From positions 2,976,001-3,040,000 of the forward strand of contig CAVUHL010000003.1 of NCBI GenBank assembly GCA_963741305.1: a stretch of DNA of 64,000 nucleotides. Direction: 5' to 3'. This DNA is from DATMER01 sp963741305. Its GTDB lineage: Bacteria; Acidobacteriota; Thermoanaerobaculia; Multivoradales; UBA5704. The notes beneath the pieces were generated by a model. That model saw nothing but the letters and a program-made list of their open reading frames with translations. It had not been told where the DNA came from and did not search any database. Shown piece by piece: positions 7,707 to 17,346 of the stretch (position 1 is its first letter; every line of letters starts with the position of its first letter). Position numbers and translations under genes: made by a program.

Positions 7707-9329
7707 TCACGTCCGCAGCCGCCGTCCAAAACGGCCAAGCCAGAATTCCAGCTCTTCAGCTCCGGTCATGCGGGCGAGGAGCAGGTACCCGAGGGCGTAG
7801 GCCCCCACCACCGCCAGCGCCTGGATTGCGACGTGGAGCGGCGGCAGCGCCCACCAGAGGAGGGCCGCGGGCACGGCCGCGGCCAGGGCGAGCAGCGTCA
7901 TCCGCCCCAGGTCCCGCCAGGGCACGAGCGCCCCCGGAGCGCTGCGGGCCGCGGCGCGGCGCAGGAGCAGCAGCTCGAGCCAGGCTGCCAGGCCCGAGCC
8001 CAGCGCCAGGCCCACGGCGCCCAGGCGGAACGGCTCGCCTTCGGCGCGCACCAGGTCGGTCACCGCCACCCGGTCGAGAAGGAACATCAGCGGCACGGCG
8101 AGCACCGCCGAGAGCGCTACCCTCCAGACCGCGATGCGGGCCGGCGTGCGCGCCTCCCCCAGGGCGTAGAAAGTGTTCTGCAGCAGCCGCGAGGAGGTGG
8201 TCGCCACCAGGCCGACCGTGTAGCCGCAGAGGGCCAGGTAGACGAGCCAGTTTTGCGTCTCCTGGAAGTTGCCGGTGCGAAGGAGCAGGCCGATGATCAG
8301 ATAGCCGAACGCCAGATAGCCGATGCACGTGGGCACGTTCAGGAAGGCCATCTTGCGCAGCGAGCCCCGCACCCGCGCGAGGAGGGCGTCCGTCCCCCCT
8401 CTCCGTCCCAGCCTGGAGAGCTCCGGCAGCTCCGCCGCGGCCACCGACATCCCGAACAGGCTGACCGGCAGCATGTACGGCGTCTGGGCGTAGCTCAGGA
8501 TGCCGACCGCGCCAGCGATCAGCCACGAAGCCAGGAAAATGTCCAGGTAACCCGAGAGCTGCACCACTCCGCGCCCAGCTACCACCGGACCGAACGCCGC
8601 GAGCGCCTCCCGTACCCCAGCCACTCGGGTGGAGAACGATAGCCGGAAGCCGCGCATCTCCCGCGCCACGGCCGGGAGCTGGACCAGGAACTGGAGAAGG
8701 CCGCCCAGGAGCCCACCCCAGCAGACCGCAAACAGCAATCTGTTCTGGCCCGAGCCCGCCCAGACGATCGCGCCGATGATCGCCGCGTTCCAGACGATCG
8801 GCGCGAAATAGGGCAGGAAGAACCTGCGGTGGCTGTTGAGCACGCCAAGGGCCCAGGCTGAGAGGACGAGGAAGCCGGTCATGGGGAAGATGATCCGCGT
8901 CGCGGCCACGGCGAGCTCGAAGCGGTCCACCGGGCCGGCCTCGCGCACAAACCCGGCCGCGAGCACCGCCACAATGGGCTTGGCGAAGAGCACGCCCAGG
9001 AGCGAGAAGGCGGAGGCGGCGGCCAGGAGGAGCCCGAACACCGCGCCCGCAAACCGGCCCGCCTCCTCCTTCCTTCCCTCCTCCAGCATGCGGGAGTAGA
9101 TGGGGATGAAGGAGGCCGAGAGGGTCCCCTCGCCGAGCAGGTTCTGGATCGCGTTGGGAGCGCGGAAGGCGACCCGCAGCACGTCCATGTGCGGTCCCAC
9201 ACCCAGGAAGTGGGCGTAGGCCCGCTCGCGCACGAAGCCGATCAAACGCGAGGAGAGGATGCCGAGGGCGATCGCAGCGGCGCCGCCGGTTTTGGGGGTC
9301 GGCGTCTCCGGCGGGATGGGCTCGGTCAT
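7707..9329 (-). CDS. murJ: MurJ/MviN lipid II flippase
   Basis: A 540-residue polytopic membrane protein, typical MurJ length, with about 14 predicted membrane segments. The N-terminus has the MurJ signature: ILSSRLIGFVRERAYAHFLG, then FRAPNAIQNLLGEGTLSASFIPIYSRMLEEG, which includes the family-conserved arginines. MurJ flips the peptidoglycan precursor lipid II across the inner membrane. The gene ends 51 bp before the membrane hybrid kinase and runs in the same direction. The start chosen (MTEPIPPETP) overlaps the 5' end of a divergent acetyltransferase open frame, whose real start lies further in. Confidence 0.95.
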   Translation of the reverse strand: MTEPIPPETPTPKTGGAAAIALGILSSRLIGFVRERAYAHFLGVGPHMDVLRVAFRAPNAIQNLLGEGTLSASFIPIYSRMLEEGRKEEAGRFAGAVFGLLLAAASAFSLLGVLFAKPIVAVLAAGFVREAGPVDRFELAVAATRIIFPMTGFLVLSAWALGVLNSHRRFFLPYFAPIVWNAAIIGAIVWAGSGQNRLLFAVCWGGLLGGLLQFLVQLPAVAREMRGFRLSFSTRVAGVREALAAFGPVVAGRGVVQLSGYLDIFLASWLIAGAVGILSYAQTPYMLPVSLFGMSVAAAELPELSRLGRRGGTDALLARVRGSLRKMAFLNVPTCIGYLAFGYLIIGLLLRTGNFQETQNWLVYLALCGYTVGLVATTSSRLLQNTFYALGEARTPARIAVWRVALSAVLAVPLMFLLDRVAVTDLVRAEGEPFRLGAVGLALGSGLAAWLELLLLRRAAARSAPGALVPWRDLGRMTLLALAAAVPAALLWWALPPLHVAIQALAVVGAYALGYLLLARMTGAEELEFWLGRFGRRLRT

Positions 9330-9361
9330 TGGAGCGGCATTCTAAGCGTAAAATCCTGCGT

Positions 9362-9898
9362 ATGCCCTACGGATGGGAAGGCGAAAAGGTCCGTCTGGTC
9401 CCCCTGGACAAGGCGCGCCACCTCGACAACGCGATGGCCTGGCTCAACGATCCCGAGGTCACGGCCTGGACCCTGGTCGGCGACTGGCCCGTGGGACGCC
9501 TGGCCGAGGAGGATTGGTTCGACGCCATGAGCCGGCTGCCGCCGATCGGCCTGCACGAGAAGGTGACGTTCGCCGTGGAAACGCTCGCCGGCGAGCACAT
9601 CGGCTTCTCCGGCCTGCACGCCATCGACTGGCACAACAAGGTGGCCACGACCGGCACGGTCCTGGGCCGGCGCGACCTCTGGGGCCAGGGCTACGGCTCG
9701 GATGCCGCGCAAGTCCGCACCCGCTTCGCCTTCGAGGTCCTCGGCCTGCGCATGCTCCTCTCGGACGTCATGGCCGACAACGCCGGCTCGATCCGCATGC
9801 TCCAGAAGGCCGGCTACAAAGAGATCGGGCGGATTCCCAGGAGGATCTGGAAGCGCGGCGCCTGGCGGGATGTGGTGATGCTCTGCCTGGAGGCGTAG
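9362..9898 (+). CDS. GNAT-family N-acetyltransferase (RimJ/RimL-like)
   Basis: A 178-residue cytosolic protein with the RimJ/RimL-like GNAT pattern: VRLVPLDKAR at the start, a central strand near FSGLHAIDWHNKVATTGTVLG, the acetyl-CoA loop around RRDLWGQGYGSDAAQ (Q/RxxGxG/A-like) and the terminal NAGSIRMLQKAGYKEIGRI. I chose the ATG at 9362 (MPYGWEGEKVRL) because homology begins there; an earlier ATG at 9329 would overlap the divergent murJ start. The substrate cannot be told; candidates in this family are protein N-termini, small amines or antibiotics. It stands alone on its strand and is followed by a long inverted-repeat element. Confidence 0.85.
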   Translation: MPYGWEGEKVRLVPLDKARHLDNAMAWLNDPEVTAWTLVGDWPVGRLAEEDWFDAMSRLPPIGLHEKVTFAVETLAGEHIGFSGLHAIDWHNKVATTGTVLGRRDLWGQGYGSDAAQVRTRFAFEVLGLRMLLSDVMADNAGSIRMLQKAGYKEIGRIPRRIWKRGAWRDVVMLCLEA

Positions 9899-9902
9899 GG
9901 GA

Positions 9903-10070
9903 CCCTCACCCCCTAACCCCCTCTCCCACACGCACTCACACCCGCCCGGGAGAGGGGGAACCGGAAAGGAAACCGGACCTTCTGTTTTGCTGTTGCTGCT
10001 GCTGTTGGGTGGGGGCGCCCCTCTCCCGGGCGGGTGTGAGTGCGTGTGGGAGAGGGGACGGGGGTGAGGG
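9903..10070. repeat. Long inverted-repeat element, copy 1 of 3
   Basis: Two arms of about 55 bp are near-perfect reverse complements, separated by about 56 bp of unrelated sequence containing a short CTG/TTG-rich run. Each arm starts or ends in CCCTCACCCC/GGGGTGAGGG and itself contains a palindromic pair CCCTCTCCC ... GGGAGAGGG around the shared core ACACGCACTCACACCCGCC. The same architecture occurs at 22588-22736 and 35267-35407 with a different central spacer each time. It lies between convergent genes here (GNAT and M14 peptidase) and could also act as a bidirectional terminator. No transposase sits next to it. Confidence 0.9.
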
Positions 10071-10079
10071 TTCCGAGTC

Positions 10080-12893
10080 CTAAGGCAAATCGTTCCAGTT
10101 CAGCAGCACGTTGTACACCAGCCGGAAGTCCGACAGGTTCAAATACCGGTGGAGCGGGTTGAAGGCGTAGAGGATCACCCGCCCCTTCCCCACCGGCACG
10201 TCGAGCACCGCGGGCTTGCCGTTCACCTGCTCCTCGCCCTTGAGGAAGCCTGAAAGCACCAGGCGCTTGTCCTCCGGACCCTCCGGCTTCTTCTCCTGCG
10301 GTGTCTCCGGCTTGGGCTCCTCGTCAGCATCCTCGACATCCTCGACCTCGACCGTCTCCTCGGCCGGCTCTCCCTTCTTCTCCTCCTCCTCGGGGACCTG
10401 CTTGGTGCCGAACTGGAGCACGGCCCAGCCGCGGTCGCGGTCGTCCACGTCCCACAGCGGGCCGTTGCCGCGGAAGATGCTGGGCCGCTCCTCGTAGCCG
10501 TAGACGATCGGGTGCTCCGGGCGCAGCACCTTGGCGCGCAGCTCCGAGCCCGGGGTGTTGGGGCCGTCCACGTTGCGCACCCGGCGCACGAGGCCCCCTT
10601 GCACGGGCAGCACCCCGGAATTGCCGAGCGCCATCAGGATCCCGCCGCTCTCCACGAAGCGCTGCAGGTTGAGCAGCCCCGTAAAGCCCATGCCGCCGGT
10701 GATGTCGTCCGAGGCGTTGGGGATGCCGTGGCTCGGGTACTCGTCTGTCTTCGTGTAGGCGAGCGGACCCCACTTGGGATCGATCCCATGGACCATGCGC
10801 GCGAAGTCGCCGAAGGCCTGCGGGAAGAGGATCACGTCGAAACGGTCCTGGAGACTCCCGCGCCTCAGATCACTGTCGCTGATCAGGGTGTACTCGAAGC
10901 CCTCGCGGTCCAGCGTGTAGCGCGCCCAGCCCGCATCCTGGGTGGAGACCCAGGTCTGAAGCAGGGCCATCCGCGGCAGGTCCACGACATGGCGCGCCAC
11001 ATCCGGCATGGACGAGACTGCCGTGAACGCGAGCCCCAGGCGCAAAGCCACATCGTCCACCGCCTCCCGCGGGGCCTGCACGATCCAGCTCCCGGGCGGA
11101 TAGCTGATGCCTCCCACCTCGAAAGCCTTCTCCGCCGCGTCCACCTGGCGGTCTCCCAGGAGCTGGCGCGCCCTCAGCAGGGAAGTCTGCCCGGTGTCGC
11201 GCAGGAGGAAGATGTCTCCTTCGCCCTCAATGCGGCCGTTCATGGGAGCCTCTCCGGAGAGGGGCTCCATGGCCGCGTCGAGCACCTTGCGGTCCGCGAC
11301 CGACGAACCCTCGACCCCATAAAGGAGAGGCCACGTCCAGGCCACGTCGTCATAGGGCTCGTTCGGCTCGTCGGCTGGGAACTTCTGCTCCTCCAGGAAG
11401 TTGATCGCCGCATTCCGGTACGGCTGGTCCAGGCGCACCACATAAGTGCCGGCCGGCCAGGAAAGCTTGCCGAGCGTCAGGTCAGAGGTCAGACGGTGGA
11501 CCTCGATCCTGTGCAGGCGGAGCTGATTGATCAGATGGGCCAGGCGGCCCGGATCCCGCTGCTCCGTCGGGAACATCCAGGCATACGGCGCCTCGGTCCG
11601 GCCCTTCTCCAGGGCGCGGCTGGCCTTGGCCCAGAAGCTCTCGAGAAGCTCCTGCCGGTGGAGGGCCGCGTACTCCAGCCCTTCCAGCACGGCCGATTCC
11701 ATGAAGTTGGTGTTGTTGCGCAGTGACCAGCGGACCTTCTTGTCCGGCGGCCAGGGGCGGTACCACTGCACGTCGGTCACCGGCTTGCCGGCATAGCGCG
11801 ACTTGATCTCGCGGTCAAAGGTGCCGGCGTGGGAGTTGCCAAAAGTCTCGTAAAAGCGGCCGATCGAGTGGTGGGTGTTGGCCACCGAGGTCAGATAGCC
11901 GGGCCACCAGCCGTCCCAGAAGCCCCAGGTCCAGACGCCGGGAAGCCCCATCGACGACAGCGAGCCGGCCTCGTGAACGCCCATCTGCGTCCATTCGTGG
12001 ATGGTGACCGGATCGACTCCGCGGTTGTAGGGGCCGTGGCCCGTCGAGATGTAGAGGAAGGGCACCGACTCGTGCAGGTCGTGCATCACCTGCGGATGCC
12101 AAGCGAACCAGGACTCGTGCAGAGCCTTGGAGAGCGCCTGGGTGACCTGCATGCCGTCCCGGTTGTTGTCGTGGAGGACGTAATGGCCCCAGTAAGGGGG
12201 CGACATGATCTCCCGGATCTCGTCCCAGGTCCCCTTGCGTTCGCGCAGATGGCGGTAGAACCACTCGACGGCGCGGTCCCGGCCGTCGGGCTCGACCACC
12301 GGCGTGATCAGGACGACGGCGTTGCGCCGGATCTCCTGGATCGAAGGCCGCTCGGACACGGCCAGCCGATAGGCCAGCTCCATCAGCATCTCGGGGCTGC
12401 CGGTCTCGCTGGAGTGCAGGCCGCCGAGCAGGTGGTAGATCACCTTGCCCTCCGCGGCCAGGCTGCGCGCTTCCTCCCGGGAGACCGCGCGCGGATCGGC
12501 CAGCCGGCCGGTAATCTCGCGCCAGTGGTCGAGCTGCGCCACGTTCTCGGCGTCGGAGACCGCAATCAGCAGGATCTCCCGCCCTTCCTCGGTGCGCCCG
12601 ATCGTCTCCACCTGCACCCGGTCGCTGGCCTCGTCGAGCTGGCGGTAGTAGCCGTAGATCTCGGAGACCGAGCTCAGCTCGTTCGGCGTGCCCACGATCC
12701 GGCCGAGGACATCGCCTGGCGACGGCACGGTCTCCGACTCGGGCACGTAGGCCACCGTTTCAGCCAGGAACCGCGGCTCGGTCGTGTACTCGCGGATCTT
12801 CTCGACGCTCCCGGGCTCGGGGGTATCAGGAGACCAGTCCTGAGCGAAAGCGGGAAGGGCTAACAGAAGGACGAGGGGAAGGAGACGGTTCAT
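10080..12893 (-). CDS. Secreted M14-family zinc carboxypeptidase-like protein
   Basis: The 937-residue product has a signal peptide (residues 1-17, cleavage near AFA-QD) and an M14 peptidase domain. Zinc ligands are visible as His160-x-x-Glu163 (GGLHSSETGSPE) and a later histidine in HDLHES (about 271-276). EPDGRDRAVEWFYRH and NNRDGMQ match the family's substrate-binding segments. The long C-terminal half (from about 500) contains no second recognised catalytic site; an acidic Glu/Pro-rich linker (EEEEKKGEPAEETVEVEDVED region) precedes the last 60 residues. Proteins of this size and layout are common secreted M14 enzymes in Acidobacteriota and Bacteroidota. It probably digests peptides in the periplasm or outside the cell. 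Confidence 0.9.
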   Translation of the reverse strand: MNRLLPLVLLLALPAFAQDWSPDTPEPGSVEKIREYTTEPRFLAETVAYVPESETVPSPGDVLGRIVGTPNELSSVSEIYGYYRQLDEASDRVQVETIGRTEEGREILLIAVSDAENVAQLDHWREITGRLADPRAVSREEARSLAAEGKVIYHLLGGLHSSETGSPEMLMELAYRLAVSERPSIQEIRRNAVVLITPVVEPDGRDRAVEWFYRHLRERKGTWDEIREIMSPPYWGHYVLHDNNRDGMQVTQALSKALHESWFAWHPQVMHDLHESVPFLYISTGHGPYNRGVDPVTIHEWTQMGVHEAGSLSSMGLPGVWTWGFWDGWWPGYLTSVANTHHSIGRFYETFGNSHAGTFDREIKSRYAGKPVTDVQWYRPWPPDKKVRWSLRNNTNFMESAVLEGLEYAALHRQELLESFWAKASRALEKGRTEAPYAWMFPTEQRDPGRLAHLINQLRLHRIEVHRLTSDLTLGKLSWPAGTYVVRLDQPYRNAAINFLEEQKFPADEPNEPYDDVAWTWPLLYGVEGSSVADRKVLDAAMEPLSGEAPMNGRIEGEGDIFLLRDTGQTSLLRARQLLGDRQVDAAEKAFEVGGISYPPGSWIVQAPREAVDDVALRLGLAFTAVSSMPDVARHVVDLPRMALLQTWVSTQDAGWARYTLDREGFEYTLISDSDLRRGSLQDRFDVILFPQAFGDFARMVHGIDPKWGPLAYTKTDEYPSHGIPNASDDITGGMGFTGLLNLQRFVESGGILMALGNSGVLPVQGGLVRRVRNVDGPNTPGSELRAKVLRPEHPIVYGYEERPSIFRGNGPLWDVDDRDRGWAVLQFGTKQVPEEEEKKGEPAEETVEVEDVEDADEEPKPETPQEKKPEGPEDKRLVLSGFLKGEEQVNGKPAVLDVPVGKGRVILYAFNPLHRYLNLSDFRLVYNVLLNWNDLP

Positions 12894-12914
12894 GGGCCGG
12901 AAAGATAGCAGGCC

Positions 12915-14264
12915 CTACTTCACCCGGGCCACTACCACCGTAATGTCGTCGAGCTGCTCGGAATCCCCCTTGAAGTGGGAGAGGTCGCCGAGGATGGCAT
13001 CCCGGATCTCGCGCACCGAGTGAGTACCGGCCGCCGCGCGGGCCACGGTCTTCTGCAGACGGGGATAGCCGTAATCCTGCCCGAGGCCGTTGCGGGTCTC
13101 GACCAGGCCGTCGGTGTAGAGCACCAGGACGTCGCCGCTCCGCACCTTGTGCCGCTCCTGGCGGTACTCGGCGTCCAGGCGGGTGCCGAGCGGCGGCGCG
13201 CCCTCCCCGATCTCGGCAAACTTCCCGGTCTGGGCATCCCAGCAGAGCAGCGGCGGATGGCCGGCGCTCGCCACCGTGACCTCGACCCCGGACCCGTCCG
13301 CGGCCCGGTCGAGCACGGCACACAGGAGGGTGACGTAGGTCCGCCGGTCCGTGGTCTTGCGCACCATCGGGTTCAGCCGGTCCAGCACGGCCACGGGCAC
13401 GGCCAGATCCTTCTCCAGGAGGTAGAGGCAGCTCCGGATGCCGGAGAGCAGCAGCCCGCTGGCCAGGCCATGCCCCGAAACGTCGCCGATGACCAGCGCG
13501 AGCTGCGAGCCCGACAGGCGGAAGTAATCGTAGTAATCCCCGCCGACCTCGGTTGCCGGGAGGGACGCCGCGGCCAGCTCGACCCAGCCGATGTTGGGCG
13601 GGAGCTGCGGCAGCATGCTGAGCTGGATCTTGCGCGCGTACTCGATCTCCTCGCGCATGCGCAGCCGCTCCCGGGAGCGGGAGTGCTCCGTCCGCCAGAC
13701 CCCCAGGAAGCGCTTCCTCTCCAAATGCGTGATGAAGGCCGATATAACCAGGCAGACCACGCCCACGATGCTGACGGAGATGAAAGCATCCGCCGACACC
13801 AGGGCATCGGCCGACGGCAGCCCCTGCGGGGTCAGGGGGAAGACCGCGGTCAGCCAGAGCAACACGTAGACCATCAGGTGCTCGATGAAGCGCAGCCGGA
13901 ACCCCAACATTGCGAACATGATGGGGATGAAAGCGTCCGTCGAGTCGCCGCCGCGCAGGTTTACCACCTTGACCGCCACGGCCTGGAGCGCCAGGAATCC
14001 GAGCAGGATCTGCCGGAAGTAGAGCCCGTAGAAGCGCTCGCGCCGCAGCATCACCAGGAGGACCGCCGCGATCACGTCCACCACCATCAAGGCCATCAAC
14101 CCGAACCGCCGTTCCTTCGCGGCTCCCGCGATGGCGACGATGGACAGGAGGAGCACCAGCCCCAGGATCAGCCGGAAATAGCGGTAGTTCTTGGCGTCGA
14201 AGTGCCGCTGGAGCGCAATCGGCTCGGGGAGCTGGACGAGCTCGTCGATGGTGGGGGCTTTCAT
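12915..14264 (-). CDS. Membrane PP2C/SpoIIE-type serine phosphatase
   Basis: A 449-residue protein. Residues 25-185 hold about six hydrophobic segments without an obvious ligand-binding domain; 185-220 form a helical linker (RSRERLRMREEIEYARKIQLSMLP, the usual entry to this phosphatase class). Residues 225-449 are a PP2C_SIG domain with the metal-binding acidic motifs VGGDYYDYF (240-248), IGDVSGHGLASGL (259-271) and LYTDGLVETRN. Such enzymes dephosphorylate anti-sigma antagonists or similar partners in partner-switching pathways; no STAS or anti-sigma gene is next to it, so the target is unknown. It precedes the M14 peptidase gene by 21 bp on the same strand. Confidence 0.92.
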   Translation of the reverse strand: MKAPTIDELVQLPEPIALQRHFDAKNYRYFRLILGLVLLLSIVAIAGAAKERRFGLMALMVVDVIAAVLLVMLRRERFYGLYFRQILLGFLALQAVAVKVVNLRGGDSTDAFIPIMFAMLGFRLRFIEHLMVYVLLWLTAVFPLTPQGLPSADALVSADAFISVSIVGVVCLVISAFITHLERKRFLGVWRTEHSRSRERLRMREEIEYARKIQLSMLPQLPPNIGWVELAAASLPATEVGGDYYDYFRLSGSQLALVIGDVSGHGLASGLLLSGIRSCLYLLEKDLAVPVAVLDRLNPMVRKTTDRRTYVTLLCAVLDRAADGSGVEVTVASAGHPPLLCWDAQTGKFAEIGEGAPPLGTRLDAEYRQERHKVRSGDVLVLYTDGLVETRNGLGQDYGYPRLQKTVARAAAGTHSVREIRDAILGDLSHFKGDSEQLDDITVVVARVK

Positions 14265-14408
14265 AGGCAGGATTGATCCCGTTCAGGATCGGGCCGGCGC
14301 AATGCTATCGTGACCGGGCATGGAAAGGGATGCCCGGAGTGCTCGCCGGCCTAGGAACGCTGAAAGATAGGACGAGAGCGGGGGGCTTCCGGTTCGCAAG
14401 CCCAGGCG

Positions 14409-14921
14409 TCAAGAAATCTCGAAGAGCCCCGCGACCAACTCCACCACGCACCCGAGCACCTCGGCGCCTTCTAGCCACCCGCTCCCGCCGCCTTCCGGCG
14501 GCAGGGGCGGGATGGCGCTCGCGCCCAAGGTCACCGGCGCGCCGATCGCCCGCCGGTGCGCCTCGGCCCGATCCTGTAACCAGCGCACGAAATGCTCCAG
14601 CTCTTCACGGTCGAACCAGACCCCGTGCGAGCAGCAGATTTCCAGGACGGTCTCGCCGCAGGCCTTCCGCTCCATCAAGGAGCCGCAAGCGGGGCAAAAA
14701 CGGCCAGGCTGGCCCACCGCGTACAGCGGGGAGCCGATCCAGAGCGGCAGGAGGTCCGCTCTCTTCCTCGCTCCGAGGACCTCGACGACTTCCCGCGCGA
14801 CCCAGACGCCGCAGCATTCCCTGCAGTAATGCGCGGTCGCATCCACGCGCTCCGACCGCCAGGGGCTCAGATCCACGGACTCGGGGCACGCGGGACACCG
14901 GGCGGCTCTGCCGTCACTCAT
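14409..14921 (-). CDS. zf-TFIIB-type zinc-ribbon protein
   Basis: About 170 residues with two zinc-ribbon half-sites spaced like the bacterial zf-TFIIB family: CPACPES near the start paired with HYCRECCGVWV, and CPACGSLMERK paired with ICCSHGVWFDREELEHF. I chose the ATG at 14921 (MSDGRAARCPAC), which overlaps the end of the ADOP permease gene by 8 bp, rather than the longer frame whose first residues are permease sequence in another frame. Family members are small and mostly uncharacterised. Position as the last gene of the sensor/permease operon suggests an accessory or regulatory role there, which is inference only. Confidence 0.8.
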   Translation of the reverse strand: MSDGRAARCPACPESVDLSPWRSERVDATAHYCRECCGVWVAREVVEVLGARKRADLLPLWIGSPLYAVGQPGRFCPACGSLMERKACGETVLEICCSHGVWFDREELEHFVRWLQDRAEAHRRAIGAPVTLGASAIPPLPPEGGGSGWLEGAEVLGCVVELVAGLFEIS

Positions 14922-17334
14922 ACCGCAGCGCCTCCAGCGGATCGACCCGCGTAGCACGCAGGGCCGGCACCAGGTTCGCCACCAGGGCCACGGCGAGCAG
15001 GACCAGCGGGACGACCGCGAACGTCACCGGGTCCGTGGCGCTCACGCCATAGACCTGCTCACGCAGGAACCGGGTCGCGAAAAAGGCCGCGCCGAGCCCG
15101 ATGGCGGCGCTGATCAGCACGACCCGCATGCCCTGGACCAGGATCATCTGCCGCACCTGGCCGGGGCGCGCGCCCAGGGCCATGCGGATGCCCATCTCGT
15201 GCGTGCGCTGCGCCACGGAGTAGCTGACCACGCCGTAGACCCCCACCGCGGCCAGCCCCAGGGCGAGCGCGGCGAACAGGCCGAGCAGCAGCGTCTTGAA
15301 GCGGCTCTGCGCCAGCGCCTTCGCAACCACCTGCTCCATGGGCTCGATCCCCTCGAGGGGCAGATCGCGGTCGATCCCCCGCACCACCTCGCGCAACGGA
15401 CCGGCGAGTTGGACGGGGTCCCCCGAGGTGCGCAGGACCAGCACGGTATCCGTAGACGGCCCCTGGGCCTGCGGCCAGTACGCCTCCGAGGCCTTCTCCT
15501 GGTCCAGCGTGTCGTGCCGCACGTCCGCCACCACGCCCACGACCGTCCGCCACCCCGGATCCTCCGGGTCCGCCGGATCGCCGAAGGTGAAGCGCTTGCC
15601 GAGCGGGCTTTCGTTGGGCCAGACCTTCGACGCCATCGTCTGGTTGATGATCGCCACCTGCTCGGCTCCCTGGCGGTCCTTGTCCTCGAAGAACCTGCCT
15701 TTGACCAGGGGAATCCCCATCACCCGGAAATAACCGGGGCTGATCATCCGGACGTTGGTGCTCGGCGTCTCGGCCGGCGGCGGCACCGGCCGCCCCTCCA
15801 CCACGAAGGCGAGGACCATGTTGGAGCCGCTGAGCGGCAGCGGGAAGATCGAAGCGGCCCCCTCCACTCCCGGTATCGCGGCGAGCCGCTCCAGGAGCTG
15901 ATCGTAGAAGAGCGCCTGCCGCTCCTCATCCGGGTACTTGAACTCAGGGATCGAAATGCGGGCGGTCAGCACCCCCTCGGGCTTGAACCCGGGGTCGACC
16001 CCGCTCAGCCGCGCGAAGCTCTGGATCAGCAGGCCCGCGCACACCAGGAGCACCAGCGCGACCGCCACCTCGAAGCCCACCAGCAGGTTGCGCACCAGCC
16101 GGCCATGGGCGCCGCCCGCCATGGAGCGCCCCCCCTCCTTGAGCGCCTCGTAGAGCCTCCGGCCGGTGGCCGAGAGCGCCGGCACCAGGCCGAAAAGCAG
16201 GCCGGTCGCCAGGGAGACGAAGAAGGTGAAGGCGAGCACGCGGCCGTCGACCCCGATCTCCTGGGCCCGCGGGATGCCCTGCGGATCGAGGGCGATGAGC
16301 GCCTTCACGCCCCAGTGCGCGAGCAGCAGGCCGAGGGCCCCGCCCGCCACGAAAAGGATCGCGGTCTCGATGAGCATCTGCCGCACCAGGCGCGTCCGGC
16401 TCGCACCAAGCGCCGCGCGCACGGCGAGCTCCCGCTCCCGCGACGCCACCCGCGCCAGCAGCAGGTTGGCCACGTTGGCGCAGGCGATCAGCAGCACGAA
16501 GGCGACCGCCACCAGGAGGATCATCAGGATGGGCCGGATGCCCTCCACCGCGATCTCCTGCAAAGGGATCAGGTCCACCGTCCATGCGGTGTTGCTGTCC
16601 GGGTACTGCTTCTCCAGCCGGGCGGCGATGCCGATCATCTCGGTCTCTGCCTTCTCCAGGCTGACGCCCTGCTTGAGCCGGCCGATCGCACCCAGGTAGT
16701 GCGCGCCGCGGCCCTCGTTGGCGAGGTCGAGCGCCAGGGGCACCCAGACCTCCGCCCGCCGCGGCAGCTCGAAGCCGCGCGGGGCGACGCCCACGACCGT
16801 GTAGCCCTCGCCGTTCAAGGTGATCGGCCGCCCGACGATCTTCGGATCGGCGCCGAACAGCCGCTGCCAGAGCCCGTGCGCGAGGACGGCCACCCGCGCC
16901 TGGCCGGCACGGCCCTCCTCCTCCCGGAACCCGCGGCCCGGGGAAGGGTCGACCCTGAGCATCTGGAAGAAATCCGGCGACACCTGGGCGCCGAGTATGA
17001 CCTCCGGCTGCTCGCGGCCCGTCAGGTTGAAGCGGTCGCGGCTGTAGGCGGAGAGGTGCTCGAACGACTTGTTCTGGCGCCGGAAGTCGTCGAAGTTCGG
17101 CGGCGACACGCTGAAGCGGGGAAAACCCAGCTTGGGCGCGCTCTCCATGAGCATGGTCAGCTCCTCCGGCTGCGGATACGGCAGCGGATCGAGGAGCACG
17201 CGGTTGACCACGCTGAAGATGGCGGAGTTGGCCCCGATGCCAAGGGCCAGGGTCAGCATCGCGAGAAAAGTCGTGGCCGGATTGCGGACCAGGGTGCGGA
17301 GCCCGAAGCGTATGTCTTTCCAGACGTTTTCCAA
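14914..17334 (-). CDS. ADOP-family FtsX/MacB-type ABC permease
   Basis: About 806 residues with the Acidobacterial duplicated orphan permease layout: N-terminal VWKDIRFGLRTLVRNPATTF, TM1, a large periplasmic MacB_PCD domain, three TM helices (FtsX domain, around LLIACANVANLLLARVASRERELAVRAALGA), then a second PCD domain and a second FtsX domain ending MGIRMALGARPGQVRQM ... RATRVDPLEALRYE. I start it at the TTG at 17334 (LENVWKDIRFG), behind GGAGA at suitable spacing. The much longer open frame upstream runs through the preceding gene in the wrong frame. No cognate ATPase is adjacent, as is usual for 'orphan' ADOPs. The substrate is unknown; MacB-like export or mechanotransmission is possible. 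Confidence 0.9.
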   Translation of the reverse strand: MENVWKDIRFGLRTLVRNPATTFLAMLTLALGIGANSAIFSVVNRVLLDPLPYPQPEELTMLMESAPKLGFPRFSVSPPNFDDFRRQNKSFEHLSAYSRDRFNLTGREQPEVILGAQVSPDFFQMLRVDPSPGRGFREEEGRAGQARVAVLAHGLWQRLFGADPKIVGRPITLNGEGYTVVGVAPRGFELPRRAEVWVPLALDLANEGRGAHYLGAIGRLKQGVSLEKAETEMIGIAARLEKQYPDSNTAWTVDLIPLQEIAVEGIRPILMILLVAVAFVLLIACANVANLLLARVASRERELAVRAALGASRTRLVRQMLIETAILFVAGGALGLLLAHWGVKALIALDPQGIPRAQEIGVDGRVLAFTFFVSLATGLLFGLVPALSATGRRLYEALKEGGRSMAGGAHGRLVRNLLVGFEVAVALVLLVCAGLLIQSFARLSGVDPGFKPEGVLTARISIPEFKYPDEERQALFYDQLLERLAAIPGVEGAASIFPLPLSGSNMVLAFVVEGRPVPPPAETPSTNVRMISPGYFRVMGIPLVKGRFFEDKDRQGAEQVAIINQTMASKVWPNESPLGKRFTFGDPADPEDPGWRTVVGVVADVRHDTLDQEKASEAYWPQAQGPSTDTVLVLRTSGDPVQLAGPLREVVRGIDRDLPLEGIEPMEQVVAKALAQSRFKTLLLGLFAALALGLAAVGVYGVVSYSVAQRTHEMGIRMALGARPGQVRQMILVQGMRVVLISAAIGLGAAFFATRFLREQVYGVSATDPVTFAVVPLVLLAVALVANLVPALRATRVDPLEALRYE

Positions 17335-17346
17335 GGAGAGTCTCCA

